DNA of 64,000 nucleotides from Coleofasciculus sp040219735 (GTDB lineage: Bacteria > Cyanobacteriota > Cyanobacteriia > Cyanobacteriales > Coleofasciculaceae): the NCBI GenBank assembly GCA_040219735.1, contig JAVJRX010000031.1; one strand, given 5' to 3'. Position numbers and translations under genes: made by a program. The notes beneath the pieces are model-generated. The model saw nothing but the letters and a program-made list of their open reading frames with translations. It was not told the origin of the DNA and searched no databases. Shown here piece after piece: positions 16,183-24,728 of this stretch (within the stretch, counting starts at the first letter, position 1; each line of letters starts with the position of its first letter).

Positions 16183-16307
16183 CGCCTATCTTGAGACTGT
16201 AGCACTGCTTCTAAGTGATAACCTATAGCAGTTCTTAGTTGTGTGGAATATACTCCCAAGCTTATCGTTGATGGTTCATCCTGCGTAAATCTCTGGCTTT
16301 GAACGAT

Positions 16308-16341
16308 ATTGTAGAGACGTTGCATGCAACGTCTCTACAAT
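16308..16341. repeat. 34-bp perfect palindrome (GTAGAGACGTTGCATGC type)
   Basis: The left half ATTGTAGAGACGTTGCA is followed directly by its exact complement, so the whole 34 bp is a perfect palindrome. The related AGAGACGTTCC-ggc-GGAACGTCTCT is at 43111-43135. It sits between the GrpE-like gene and the PEP-CTERM relic. Confidence 0.7.
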
Positions 16342-16377
16342 CAGAACCGAACAAAAGGTTATGAGAAAGGAGTGAAT

Positions 16378-16587
16378 TTACTGGCGACGCCGTGACTGTT
16401 GTTTCTTGAAGATAGCGCCAAATCCTAAAGCCAAGCCGGAACCCAGAATGGTGAGGGGTTCGGGAACAGCACGGAAGGCATGGTTATCAGTTTCCAGGGC
16501 AATACTAACATCTGAACCTGTTTCGCTGAGTACAACTTTGTTAAACAATTGTCCATCAGCATTTGAACTTAAGAAACAACGACAGAA
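16378..16587 (-). pseudogene. C-terminal remnant of a PEP-CTERM exported protein
   Basis: The minus strand reads ETDNHAFRAVPEPLTILGSG, then LALGFGAIFKKQQSRRRQ and a stop. This is a complete PEP-CTERM sorting signal: the PEP motif, a hydrophobic helix and a basic tail, normally processed by exosortase. Upstream only ~40 residues remain in frame before a stop at 16588-16590, and no start or export signal is visible. The reading frame runs into the end of the neighbouring membrane protein gene, which overlaps it by 19 bp in another frame. The upstream part has been lost, probably by the rearrangement that placed that gene here. Confidence 0.7.
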
Positions 16588-16958
16588 TCACGACGCTTAT
16601 CAGAATGGCGGATATGTTCCATCACCCAGAACCACCCTCCTCGCAGTAAACTAGCCATCGTTTCCGGGGAAAGACTTGCCCAGACATTAATCCCCGCACA
16701 GATACAAGCTAAGGCTAACAAGATGAACGTGGGCGCCATCACTACCCCAATCATCCACCATGTCCAAACATGGAGTACCATCACCCCAGCCGGAATATAG
16801 GCAAGTACAGCCGCTAGTCGCACCTGACGTTGAGAGCGCTGGAGTCCCGTCAAAATCATCGTCTGCAACGTAAGCAGTAAGTTAAGGGGAACTAACCCCG
16901 CACAAATCGCCACACAATGGGCGCGGGAGAATTCAAGTAAAAAAGTGAGATCAAACAT
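16569..16958 (-). CDS. Multi-helix membrane protein of unknown function (129 aa)
   Basis: Hydrophobic segments at about 3-22, 23-40, 48-66, 68-92 and possibly 85-100 predict three to four membrane helices, with a short basic cytoplasmic tail (HIRHSDKRRDS). I do not recognise the family. The gene runs divergently from purB with a 168-bp spacer. Its last 19 bp overlap the PEP-CTERM relic in another frame. Confidence 0.6.
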   Translation of the reverse strand: MFDLTFLLEFSRAHCVAICAGLVPLNLLLTLQTMILTGLQRSQRQVRLAAVLAYIPAGVMVLHVWTWWMIGVVMAPTFILLALACICAGINVWASLSPETMASLLRGGWFWVMEHIRHSDKRRDSVVVS

Positions 16959-17126
16959 GGAAATATTGCAATAGGTACTTATACTAGTTTATCCTGCTAG
17001 CCCTGGAGATACCTGTCCAGAAAGGATGACTAATACAACCAAGTCATAAGGCTTCTACAATCCAACATCCAAAAAAATGGAATAAACCAAAGCACAGTTG
17101 TACAATATGACGGTTGTATTGGGCGT

Positions 17127-18431
17127 ATGCAGGCATTGATCGAGCGCTATACCTTGCCTGAAATGGGCGAACTCTGGACGGATACCTATAAATTCAAAAC
17201 CTGGCTTCAGGTGGAAATTGCAGTTTGTGAGGCAAAAGCGGAATTGGGTGAGATTCCGGCGGATGCGGTTGAGGAAATTAAGGCGAAGGCAAATTTTGAT
17301 GTCGATCGCATCTTGGAAATTGAGGCTCAAGTCCGCCATGATATGATCGCGTTTCTGACGAATGTGAATGAGTATGTGGGGGATGTGGGGCGCTACATCC
17401 ACTTGGGATTAACCAGTTCTGATGTTTTAGATACTGCTTTAGCACTACAACTGGTTGCTAGTCTGAATCTGATTGTGGAATGTTTGGAGCAACTGATTCA
17501 AGCGATCCGCTATCAGGCGCAACAACATCGCTACACCGTGATGATTGGGCGATCGCATGGGATTCATGCTGAACCGATTACCTTTGGCTTTAAGCTAGCT
17601 GGGTGGTTGGCGGAAGTATTGCGACACCGCGATCGCTTGGTGAATTTGCGCCAACATATTGCCGTGGGTAAGATTTCTGGTGCGGTGGGAACCTACGCCA
17701 ATACTGACCCTCGTGTGGAAGCGATCGCAACTCAGAAGCTGGGACTTGATCCGGATACGGCATCAACCCAGGTTATTTCACGCGATCGTCATGGTGAATT
17801 TGTCCAGCAGTTGGCGCTCTTAGGCGCTTCCCTGGAACGCTTTGCGGTAGAAATTCGCAACTTACAACGCACCGATGTCTTGGAAGTTGAAGAATTTTTT
17901 GCCAAAGGACAAAAAGGATCTTCGGCAATGCCTCATAAGCGTAACCCGATTCGTTCCGAACGCCTAAGCGGGATGGCGCGGATTCTGCGGGGTCATGCTG
18001 TCGCCGCGCTGGAGAATATAGCACTATGGCACGAACGCGATATTTCTCACTCCTCTGTGGAACGGGTTATCCTGCCAGACACTTGCATTTTGACCCACTT
18101 TATGATTCATGAAATGACTCATTTAGTCAAAAACTTATTGGTGTACCCGGAAAACATGAAGCGGAATCTCAATCGGTATGGGGGTGTCATCTTTAGTCAA
18201 CGAGTCATGTTAACCCTGGTGGAAAAGGGAACCAGTCGAGAAGACGCCTACAGTATTGTTCAGTCTTGCGCTCATCAGGCATGGAATCAACCTGGGGGAA
18301 ATTTTCGGGAACTCATTGCCCAAGATTCTCGTGTTCAGAGTCAGCTAACACCGGATGAAATTGAGGACTGTTTTAATCCCCAACATCATTTTCGCCATCT
18401 CGACGAGATTTATCAACGTTTAGGCATTTAA
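17127..18431 (+). CDS. purB: Adenylosuccinate lyase
   Basis: This cytoplasmic enzyme catalyses two fumarate-releasing steps of purine synthesis: SAICAR to AICAR and adenylosuccinate to AMP. At 434 aa it has the usual length. The start is ALIERYTLPEMGELW. TSSDVLDTALALQL and GRSHGIHAEPITFGFK (catalytic His) follow, with the superfamily signature GSSAMPHKRNPIRSE in the flexible catalytic loop. I use the ATG at 17127. A TTG at 17136 giving MIERYTLPEMG, as in many homologues, is an alternative. Confidence 0.97.
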   Translation: MQALIERYTLPEMGELWTDTYKFKTWLQVEIAVCEAKAELGEIPADAVEEIKAKANFDVDRILEIEAQVRHDMIAFLTNVNEYVGDVGRYIHLGLTSSDVLDTALALQLVASLNLIVECLEQLIQAIRYQAQQHRYTVMIGRSHGIHAEPITFGFKLAGWLAEVLRHRDRLVNLRQHIAVGKISGAVGTYANTDPRVEAIATQKLGLDPDTASTQVISRDRHGEFVQQLALLGASLERFAVEIRNLQRTDVLEVEEFFAKGQKGSSAMPHKRNPIRSERLSGMARILRGHAVAALENIALWHERDISHSSVERVILPDTCILTHFMIHEMTHLVKNLLVYPENMKRNLNRYGGVIFSQRVMLTLVEKGTSREDAYSIVQSCAHQAWNQPGGNFRELIAQDSRVQSQLTPDEIEDCFNPQHHFRHLDEIYQRLGI

Positions 18432-18457
18432 TGTTCCAGACGTGCCATTATTCGTCT

Positions 18458-18522
18458 GTAGGGGCGGGTTTCACTACTATCGTTTCTTACCTCACAAAAG
18501 ATGTAAATAAACCCGCCCCAAC
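18458..18522 (+). repeat. Family-1 inverted repeat, copy
   Basis: GTAGGGGCGGGTTTCACTAC to AAACCCGCCCCAAC, 27 bp past purB. A partial unit (GAGGCGGGTTTAGGGC) follows near 18550. The remainder of the 18432-18823 spacer is AT-rich, with a GCGCT-aa-AGCGC hairpin near 18778. Confidence 0.75.
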
Positions 18523-18823
18523 CGAGTGATAGTATGGAGTTTTTTGTCGAGGCGGGTTTAGGGCATTTTTTCATTGTCCTCATGTCTTTTTTCTGACCTT
18601 AAAGAGAAGTATTCAGTTCATTTTATATTTTAGATAACCTAGTAAAATAACAAATGAATTTGAGGGAAAATCACGTCAAACTTCGTATACCCACCCACCT
18701 AATACTTAAGGTGAATGGTACTAATTCAAGGAAAATGGCACGCTCCTTAAAGGTTTATAGTCAGCTAGGATTTTTAGCGCTAAAGCGCAACTACGAACCT
18801 AGCTTATGTCAGTGATATTTTCA

Positions 18824-19585
18824 TCACGTCATAATTTGCTGTGCCACTTTTTTAATTTCTAGACTTAAAGGATGACTGGGAAAGCGGATACAAAAGACAT
18901 CACCACTAGCGAGTTGAATCATTTCTTCCGATAAGGGTAAAATCCCCGCGACTTTAGCCTGATAGGTTTTCGTCATATCTTGCTCTAATGCCTTAAAATC
19001 TAGCGATTCATGGGCTTTATTCACCATCAGCAGTAGCTTAGGCACTTGCAACTTCCGCGCCACATCGACGGTGACAGCCGTTCCTTGAAAGTCCTGGCGG
19101 TCTGGACGTAGAATAATTAACAATACGTCAGAGATAGTGATAGACAGTAGGGTTTCTTCATTCAGACCGGGGTGAGTATCAATGAAGAGATAGTCTAGCT
19201 TTAAGGCTGAAATTAAGTCCTCAAAACCGTCAATTAACATATTGACATCGTACCCTTCTCGCAAAATCCGGGTAATCTCTCCCATGCGAATACTGGAGGG
19301 AATCAAATAGAGTTTACTATTGATTTTGCGGTTTTCTCCCAGGATAGAACTGACATCATACGCCGCATCTTCAATTTGACAGCGCCCCCATAAGTAATCA
19401 TTGAGGGCGTTTTTCATTTTGTTCTCATCAAAGCCGAAAAGAACGTGAATTCCTGGAGACTGGATATCGGTATCAACAATACCGACTCGATATCCAGCTT
19501 TAGCGACAGTTGCGGCTAGATTGGCTGTGGAGTTTGATTTGCCAGTGCCACCACGGAATGAGTGGATAGACACAATTTCCGACAT
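18824..19585 (-). CDS. MinD/ParA-like ATPase with arginine in the signature-lysine position
   Basis: A deviant-Walker ATPase of the ParA/MinD/SIMIBI class, 253 aa. Walker A reads SFRGGTGKSNSTANLA. The usual signature lysine of KGGxGK[ST], which reaches across the dimer to the nucleotide, is replaced by arginine. Switch I is IVDTDIQSPGIHVLFG, and Walker B is LDYLFIDTHPGLNEETL. The nucleotide-specificity region LLMVNKAHESLD is also present. There is no membrane-targeting amphipathic tail as in true MinD. Partition proteins usually have a ParB partner, and none is encoded next to it. Its cargo is unknown. A triplet of repeats lies directly upstream of its start. Confidence 0.8.
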   Translation of the reverse strand: MSEIVSIHSFRGGTGKSNSTANLAATVAKAGYRVGIVDTDIQSPGIHVLFGFDENKMKNALNDYLWGRCQIEDAAYDVSSILGENRKINSKLYLIPSSIRMGEITRILREGYDVNMLIDGFEDLISALKLDYLFIDTHPGLNEETLLSITISDVLLIILRPDRQDFQGTAVTVDVARKLQVPKLLLMVNKAHESLDFKALEQDMTKTYQAKVAGILPLSEEMIQLASGDVFCIRFPSHPLSLEIKKVAQQIMT

Positions 19586-19649
19586 TTTATACCTCTAGGA
19601 TGTCGATTAGTTTTGACCCAACGCTAGGCTCAGGGAACCTGGTGTTTGT

Positions 19650-19851
19650 GTAGGGGCGGGTTTTACTACTATCGTTTCTGATTAACCCAGATGTAACTAA
19701 ACCCGCCCTAACCAATTTGTGTAGGGGCGGGTTTCACTATTATCGTTTCTGATTAACTCAGATGTGACTAAACCCGCCCGAACCGATTTGTGTAGGGGCG
19801 GGTTTTACTACTATCGTTTCTGATTAACCCAGATGTGACTAAACCCGCCCC
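19650..19851 (+). repeat. Three tandem family-1 repeats with a 71-bp period
   Basis: GTAGGGGCGGGTTT begins at 19650, 19721 and 19792, exactly 71 bp apart. Each unit has the interior ACTA-TATCGTTTCTGATTAA followed by AGATGTNACTAAACCCGCCC. The third ends at 19851. The units differ at a handful of positions. The array fills the spacer between the MinD/ParA-like gene and map. Confidence 0.85.
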
Positions 19852-19889
19852 GGCTAAGTTTTGAGTTGATCTATTTTAACTCGACTCGT

Positions 19890-20717
19890 TCACACCTTAG
19901 TGCGATCGGTTAAAATTTCGTATCCATCTGTTGTCACTAACACAGTATGCTCAAACTGAGCAGATAGGGCATTATCGACGGTTACGGCTGTCCAACGGTC
20001 AGATAAGATACGGGTAAACTTAGAACCTGCATTAATAATGGGTTCAATTGCCAGAGTCATCCCTTCCCGTAACTTAACATTGGCCATTTGCCGAGTGCGG
20101 AAGTGAAATACAGAGGGTTCTTCGTGCAAGTTGCGTCCCACGCCATGACCTGTGAAATCTTCCACCACAGTAAAACCATTAGCGTTCACATAATCTTCGA
20201 TCGCGCCCGCAATGTCAATCAGGTAGTTCCCCGCTTTCACCTGTTCGATTCCTTTGTACAGCGATGCTTCTGCGACTTCGATTAACTTAGCGGCGTTGGG
20301 TTTAACATTACCCACGGCGATGGTAATACAGGAGTCGCCATGGAAGCCTTCATAGTAAGCCCCGGTGTCAACTTTCAGCACATCCCCCGCCCGAATCACC
20401 TTTTTCCGACTGGGAATTCCATGCACCACTTCGTTGTTGAGACAGGAACAGATTGAAGCTGGGAAGCCGTGGTATCCTTTAAAACTGGGGGTTGCTCCCA
20501 TCTCGCGGATGCGTTTTTCCGCATAAACATCCAAATCCGCTGTCGTCATCCCCGGTTTAACCTGTTCAGTAATTTCTTTGAGAACAGTGGCGACTATTTT
20601 AGATGCCTGCCGCATAATGGTAAGTTCAGACTCGGATTTAATTTCTATACCCCGACGTTGTTTTTTCGGACGGGATTGCTGGGCGGGTTTGGAAAGCAGG
20701 TTACTAAGAATATTCAT
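19890..20717 (-). CDS. map: Methionine aminopeptidase, type I
   Basis: A metalloenzyme removing the initiator methionine from nascent proteins. The catalytic domain (about residues 25-275) has HGFPASICSCLNNEVVHGIP, the metal ligands in VLKVDTGAYYEGFHGDSCIT (two Asp), DFTGHGVGRNLHEEP (His), EGMTLAIEPIIN (Glu) and AQFEHTVLVT (Glu). I use the ATG at 20717, which gives a short basic N-terminal extension. A frame extending 35 codons further upstream has no family resemblance. This is one of the multiple map paralogues common in cyanobacteria. Confidence 0.93.
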   Translation of the reverse strand: MNILSNLLSKPAQQSRPKKQRRGIEIKSESELTIMRQASKIVATVLKEITEQVKPGMTTADLDVYAEKRIREMGATPSFKGYHGFPASICSCLNNEVVHGIPSRKKVIRAGDVLKVDTGAYYEGFHGDSCITIAVGNVKPNAAKLIEVAEASLYKGIEQVKAGNYLIDIAGAIEDYVNANGFTVVEDFTGHGVGRNLHEEPSVFHFRTRQMANVKLREGMTLAIEPIINAGSKFTRILSDRWTAVTVDNALSAQFEHTVLVTTDGYEILTDRTKV

Positions 20718-20916
20718 GTAAACGATGAAACCGAGAATGGGTGAGCTTGACTGGGAGATCCCCTTGCCTTCCCCTACACTGCGGGAAAGCCTGCTGGCAA
20801 AAGAGGGATTTTCAGGTTTCAATTCCCCGATGTTGCCGATTCAATGAGTTGATTTCGGCTGGGCAAGGGTGATCCGGCGACAAAGTTTTATCTTATCATT
20901 GATTATCCCGGCTTCA

Positions 20917-20959
20917 GCTTATTTGCCAGATATCGTGTTAATCAACCCTTTGAATTTGA
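20917..20959 (+). pseudogene. Relic fragment of a Uma2 gene
   Basis: These ~43 bases closely match 21317-21359 inside the next gene and would encode AYLPDIVLINPLNL, compared with AYLPDILLINRLNL in the intact copy. No other part of the gene survives, so it is probably the remains of a tandem duplicate. The remainder of 20718-21083 shows no other feature. Confidence 0.55.
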
Positions 20960-21083
20960 TAAACAGTCTACAACCCCACCTATAGGGACACAGCACTGGT
21001 GCCCCTACTCCAGACCCCTATCACCTCTGTGTCCTCTGTGTCTCTGTGGTTTGTCCGCGCTTTTTCTCCTGACTCAATAAATT

Positions 21084-21698
21084 ATGGTTCAATCCTTACA
21101 AAAACCCATAACTTTCGCTGAATTCATCCACTGGAAGCCAGACAATAAACGCTATGAACTTCATGATGGAGCAATTGTTGAAATGCCCCAGCCTACCGGA
21201 GAACATGAAGACGTTGTGGGATTTTTAGCCGAAAAGCTGACATTAGAATATGTTCGCCTCAATCGTCCCTATTCTATTCCGAAAACAGCGCTGGTGAAAT
21301 CAGCCTCAAGTGAATCGGCTTATTTGCCAGATATCTTATTAATCAACCGTTTGAACTTGAGCAACGAACCCTTGTGGAAAAAAGAATCGACTTTGACTCT
21401 GGGAGAATCGATCCCTTTAGTCATTGAAGTGGTTAGCCGTAATTGGCGGGATGATTACTACAAAAAATATGGAGAGTACGAAGGGATAGGAATTCCTGAG
21501 TATTGGATTGTCGATTATTTGGCTCTGGGTGGTCGTAAATTTATTGGTAATCCGAAACAACCAACGATTTCTATTTATCTTTTAGTCGATGGAGAATACC
21601 AAATTAGTCAATTTCGAGGCAATGACTCTATCCAGTCGGTTGCTTTTCCAGACTTAAATTTAACTGCTGAAGAAATATTTCAGTCAGTTAGTCGTTAG
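21084..21698 (+). CDS. Uma2 family (DUF820) putative endonuclease
   Basis: A 204-aa member of the family with the expected PD-(D/E)XK-like layout. ITFAEFIHWKPDNKRYELHDGAIVEM opens the protein. AYLPDILLINR holds the central aspartate, and IPLVIEVVSRNWRDDYYKKYGEYEGIGIPEYWIVD the E-x-V and downstream lysine. It ends with VAFPDLNLTAEEIF. Members are abundant in cyanobacteria and their biological role is undefined. A 43-bp relic of a second copy lies upstream. Confidence 0.9.
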   Translation: MVQSLQKPITFAEFIHWKPDNKRYELHDGAIVEMPQPTGEHEDVVGFLAEKLTLEYVRLNRPYSIPKTALVKSASSESAYLPDILLINRLNLSNEPLWKKESTLTLGESIPLVIEVVSRNWRDDYYKKYGEYEGIGIPEYWIVDYLALGGRKFIGNPKQPTISIYLLVDGEYQISQFRGNDSIQSVAFPDLNLTAEEIFQSVSR

Positions 21699-21911
21699 TT
21701 CAAGTAGGTTGGGTAGAGCGTAAACGAAACCCAATAGGTTAACCTTAGAGTTGGGTTACTCTCATAAATAAGGAATTTCTGAATTTTTCGAGTTAGAGAC
21801 TGTTTTTTCCTCGCGCCATACATCTGAACCCGTCTCAACCATGAGAACTTGCGCCACTTACTGTATCAGTCAAGAAACCTGACGTTTCACCGGAAGTCTA
21901 GAAACCTATAT

Positions 21912-21972
21912 CGGGGCGGGTTTAGTTATATCTGGGTGCAACCGAAAAGATAGTCGTCAAACCCGCCCCTAC
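21912..21972 (-). repeat. Family-1 inverted repeat, copy
   Basis: CGGGGCGGGTTTAGTTATAT to AAACCCGCCCCTAC in inverted orientation, with the ACCGAAAAGATAGTNGT interior. The spacer 21699-22103 also contains a GTTGGGT-rich remnant (21713-21760). Confidence 0.75.
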
Positions 21973-22103
21973 ACACAGACGCGCCTTGTATCGAGGGTTG
22001 TGAAGGGTCAAAAATCAGGCTACCATAACCCTATTACAACCCAGCTAAGTTTAACCACATTCCTCTCAATCAAAAAACTCCGATAAAAAAGGATAAATAA
22101 CCA

Positions 22104-24506
22104 ATGACACCCGTTCAATCTCCCACGCCGAAATATAACGGCTTATACTGTCAATCTCCCGACGGGAATTCCCTAGTTTTTCCGCTCAAGCATACCGAGG
22201 TTGATGCTAAAATTGCTGGGAACCTGTCACGAGTCGAGATAACTCAGCGATTTGAGAACCCTTTCACCCAAGCGTTAGAAGCCGTTTATGTCTTCCCTTT
22301 ACCCGATGAAGCCGCCGTGGATGACATGGAAATTAAAATCGGCGATCGCACGATTAAAGGAACCATTAAAAAACGCGAAGAAGCCCAACAGATTTACGAA
22401 CAAGCCAAACAAGAAGGGCGCACAGCCGGATTACTCGAACAAGAACGCGATAATATCTTTACCCAATCCCTCGCCAATATCAAACCCGGTGAACAAATTG
22501 ATGTCACGATTCGCTACACCAATAGCTTGAACTTTGAACAAGGGGACTATGAATTCGTCTTCCCCATGGTAGTGGGACCCCGATATATTCCGGGTACAGC
22601 TATTGATGATAGTGGCGATACCGATGAAGTCCCTGATGCATCGCGGATTACGCCGCCAATCGTACCCGAAGGAATGCGTTCTGCAGATGATATCGGCGTT
22701 ACGGTGGAAATTGATGCAGGTGTACCGATTCAAAATGTCCATTCACCCTCTCATCAGTTGCAGATAGAAACTCAGGAAGAAATTATCCGGGTACAACTGC
22801 GCGGTGATGATACCATTCCCAATAAAGACTTAATCTTGAGATATCAAGTCGCCGGAGACAATACCCAAGCTACCGTCTTAACCCAATCTGATCAACGTGG
22901 CGGACATTTTGCCCTTTATTTTATCCCCGCCTTAGACTATCGCCCTGATGAAATTGTCCCCAAGGATATGGTGTTTCTCATGGACACATCCGGTTCCCAA
23001 CAAGGCGCACCCTTGCACAAATGTCAAGAACTCATGCGACGCTTTATTAATGGGTTAAATCCTAACGATACATTCACGATTCTTGACTTTTCCCATACCG
23101 TCCGCCATTTATCCCAAACCCCCCTCGCCAATACACCCGAAAATCAAACATTGGCAATTAATTATATTAATCAATTACATGCCAGTGGCGCAACCGAAAT
23201 GCTCAGTGGGATTCGGGCGGCGATTAATGTTCCAGCACCAGAGGGGCGGTTGCGAAGTGTGGTTTTGCTCAGCGATGGTTATATTGGCAATGAAACTCAA
23301 ATTTTAGCCGAAGTGCAGCAGGAACTTAAACCCGGAAATCGTTTATATAGTTTCGGGGCGGGGAGTTCAGTTAACCGCTTTTTACTCAATCGCATTGCTG
23401 AAATTGGACGCGGAATTTGCCGGATTATTCGTCACGATGAACCGACGGAAAAAGTAGTGGAAAAGTTTTTCCGATCAATTAATAATCCCGTCTTAACGAC
23501 AATTGAAATAAACTGGGAAGGGACAGGAGAATCCCCAGAGATTTACCCTACAGTCGCCCCCGATTTATTTGCCCAACAGCCTTTGGTGCTATTTGGACGA
23601 AAGCGCGATCGCATGGCGGGTGATTTACAGATTAATGGTACTACCGCAGACGGTGAACGCTATCAAAAGACATTTCACCTCAATTTTAGCGAAACCGGAA
23701 ATCCAGCCATTGCTCAATTGTGGGGACGGGCGCGGATTAAAAACTTGATGAATCAAATGGTTACTTATGAAACCAAATCTGGGGTTGAGGCAGTAACGGA
23801 TACGGCGTTAACCTATCAATTATTGTGCCAATATACGGCGTTTGTTGCCGTTAGTGATGATGTGCGGGTAGAACCGGGAAGCCAATCTGTTTCCATGAAT
23901 GTTCCAGTGGAAATGGCAGAGGATGTTAGTTATCGAGGTGTTTTCGGTGGAACAGCATCTCGTCGTGCACTGTCAATTCAATCAAAACGACGACCCTATT
24001 CAGCCAGGAAGCCAAATAGGGTGCTTGAAAGTGCCTCTATTTCGGATGCCTTCACAGATGAAGATGGTTTTCAGTTGATTAAAAGTTATTTTTCTTCGAT
24101 GCCAGAACAAGGAAATCCAAACCAAATTTTACCGACATCTCCATCCCAAGGAAGTGTAAGCAAAGGTATTAATGAAGTTCCGAAAAACTTAGGTCAAAAG
24201 CCTTCGTCTCCATCGGCGAAAAATACTCAGTTGGAAGTGGTTAGTGTCACCGGATTGGATCAAACTGAAACCCTATCTCTGACCCAATATTTGCAACGAG
24301 TGAATTTACCGTCTAATTTGAGTGGTGAAATCGTTTTCGAGTTTACTCTAAGCAAAGGGCGCGTCGGGCGGATTATGTTAGATGAGGAGGCTTCAACCTT
24401 GAAAATGGTAAAAGTAATTGAGTTAATTAAGCGAAATTTGATCAAGTGGCGTCCTTCTAAAGCGGTTAATAGCACTGTGGTGTTAAGGCTACGGATTCAG
24501 TCGTAA
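22104..24506 (+). CDS. VIT plus von Willebrand A domain protein
   Basis: The N-terminal ~150 residues form a VIT domain (LSRVEITQRFENPFTQALEAVYVFPLPDEAAVDDMEI, then ERDNIFTQSLANIKPGEQIDVTIRY). A von Willebrand factor A domain starts near residue 288 and has an intact metal site: KDMVFLMDTSGSQQG (DxSxS), ASGATEMLSGI (Thr) and VVLLSDGYIGNE (Asp). The last ~90 residues (NLSGEIVFEFTLSKGRVGRI and on) look like a TonB-type C-terminal domain. VIT-VWA proteins in bacteria are usually surface or secreted adhesion-type proteins, yet no signal peptide is seen here. The ~120-residue linker before the end is low complexity. Confidence 0.85.
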   Translation: MTPVQSPTPKYNGLYCQSPDGNSLVFPLKHTEVDAKIAGNLSRVEITQRFENPFTQALEAVYVFPLPDEAAVDDMEIKIGDRTIKGTIKKREEAQQIYEQAKQEGRTAGLLEQERDNIFTQSLANIKPGEQIDVTIRYTNSLNFEQGDYEFVFPMVVGPRYIPGTAIDDSGDTDEVPDASRITPPIVPEGMRSADDIGVTVEIDAGVPIQNVHSPSHQLQIETQEEIIRVQLRGDDTIPNKDLILRYQVAGDNTQATVLTQSDQRGGHFALYFIPALDYRPDEIVPKDMVFLMDTSGSQQGAPLHKCQELMRRFINGLNPNDTFTILDFSHTVRHLSQTPLANTPENQTLAINYINQLHASGATEMLSGIRAAINVPAPEGRLRSVVLLSDGYIGNETQILAEVQQELKPGNRLYSFGAGSSVNRFLLNRIAEIGRGICRIIRHDEPTEKVVEKFFRSINNPVLTTIEINWEGTGESPEIYPTVAPDLFAQQPLVLFGRKRDRMAGDLQINGTTADGERYQKTFHLNFSETGNPAIAQLWGRARIKNLMNQMVTYETKSGVEAVTDTALTYQLLCQYTAFVAVSDDVRVEPGSQSVSMNVPVEMAEDVSYRGVFGGTASRRALSIQSKRRPYSARKPNRVLESASISDAFTDEDGFQLIKSYFSSMPEQGNPNQILPTSPSQGSVSKGINEVPKNLGQKPSSPSAKNTQLEVVSVTGLDQTETLSLTQYLQRVNLPSNLSGEIVFEFTLSKGRVGRIMLDEEASTLKMVKVIELIKRNLIKWRPSKAVNSTVVLRLRIQS

Positions 24507-24545
24507 GATTTAGCTGAATTTTCATTTTCCGTCAGCCTCAGCATC

Positions 24546-24604
24546 CGCCAAGAACTCAAGTTCTTGGCTTATAGCTCAAGTCCATTAAAATGGACTAAAA
24601 CTAA
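24546..24604 (-). repeat. Double-hairpin dispersed repeat, copy 2
   Basis: The reverse complement of the unit at 11335-11392: GCCAAGAACT-ca-AGTTCTTGGC, then TTATAGCT, then AGTCCATT-aa-AATGGACT. It begins 40 bp after the VIT-VWA stop. Confidence 0.6.
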
Positions 24605-24728
24605 GATATTGCACCTATTAAGTTTTAGCTGAATAATCTTGCTTCGGAAGTCGCACAAATTTTTTCGGATGATACAATCTAAACAAGATCAGACATATAT
24701 ACCGACTCATATCAAATCCGGTTGAGTA

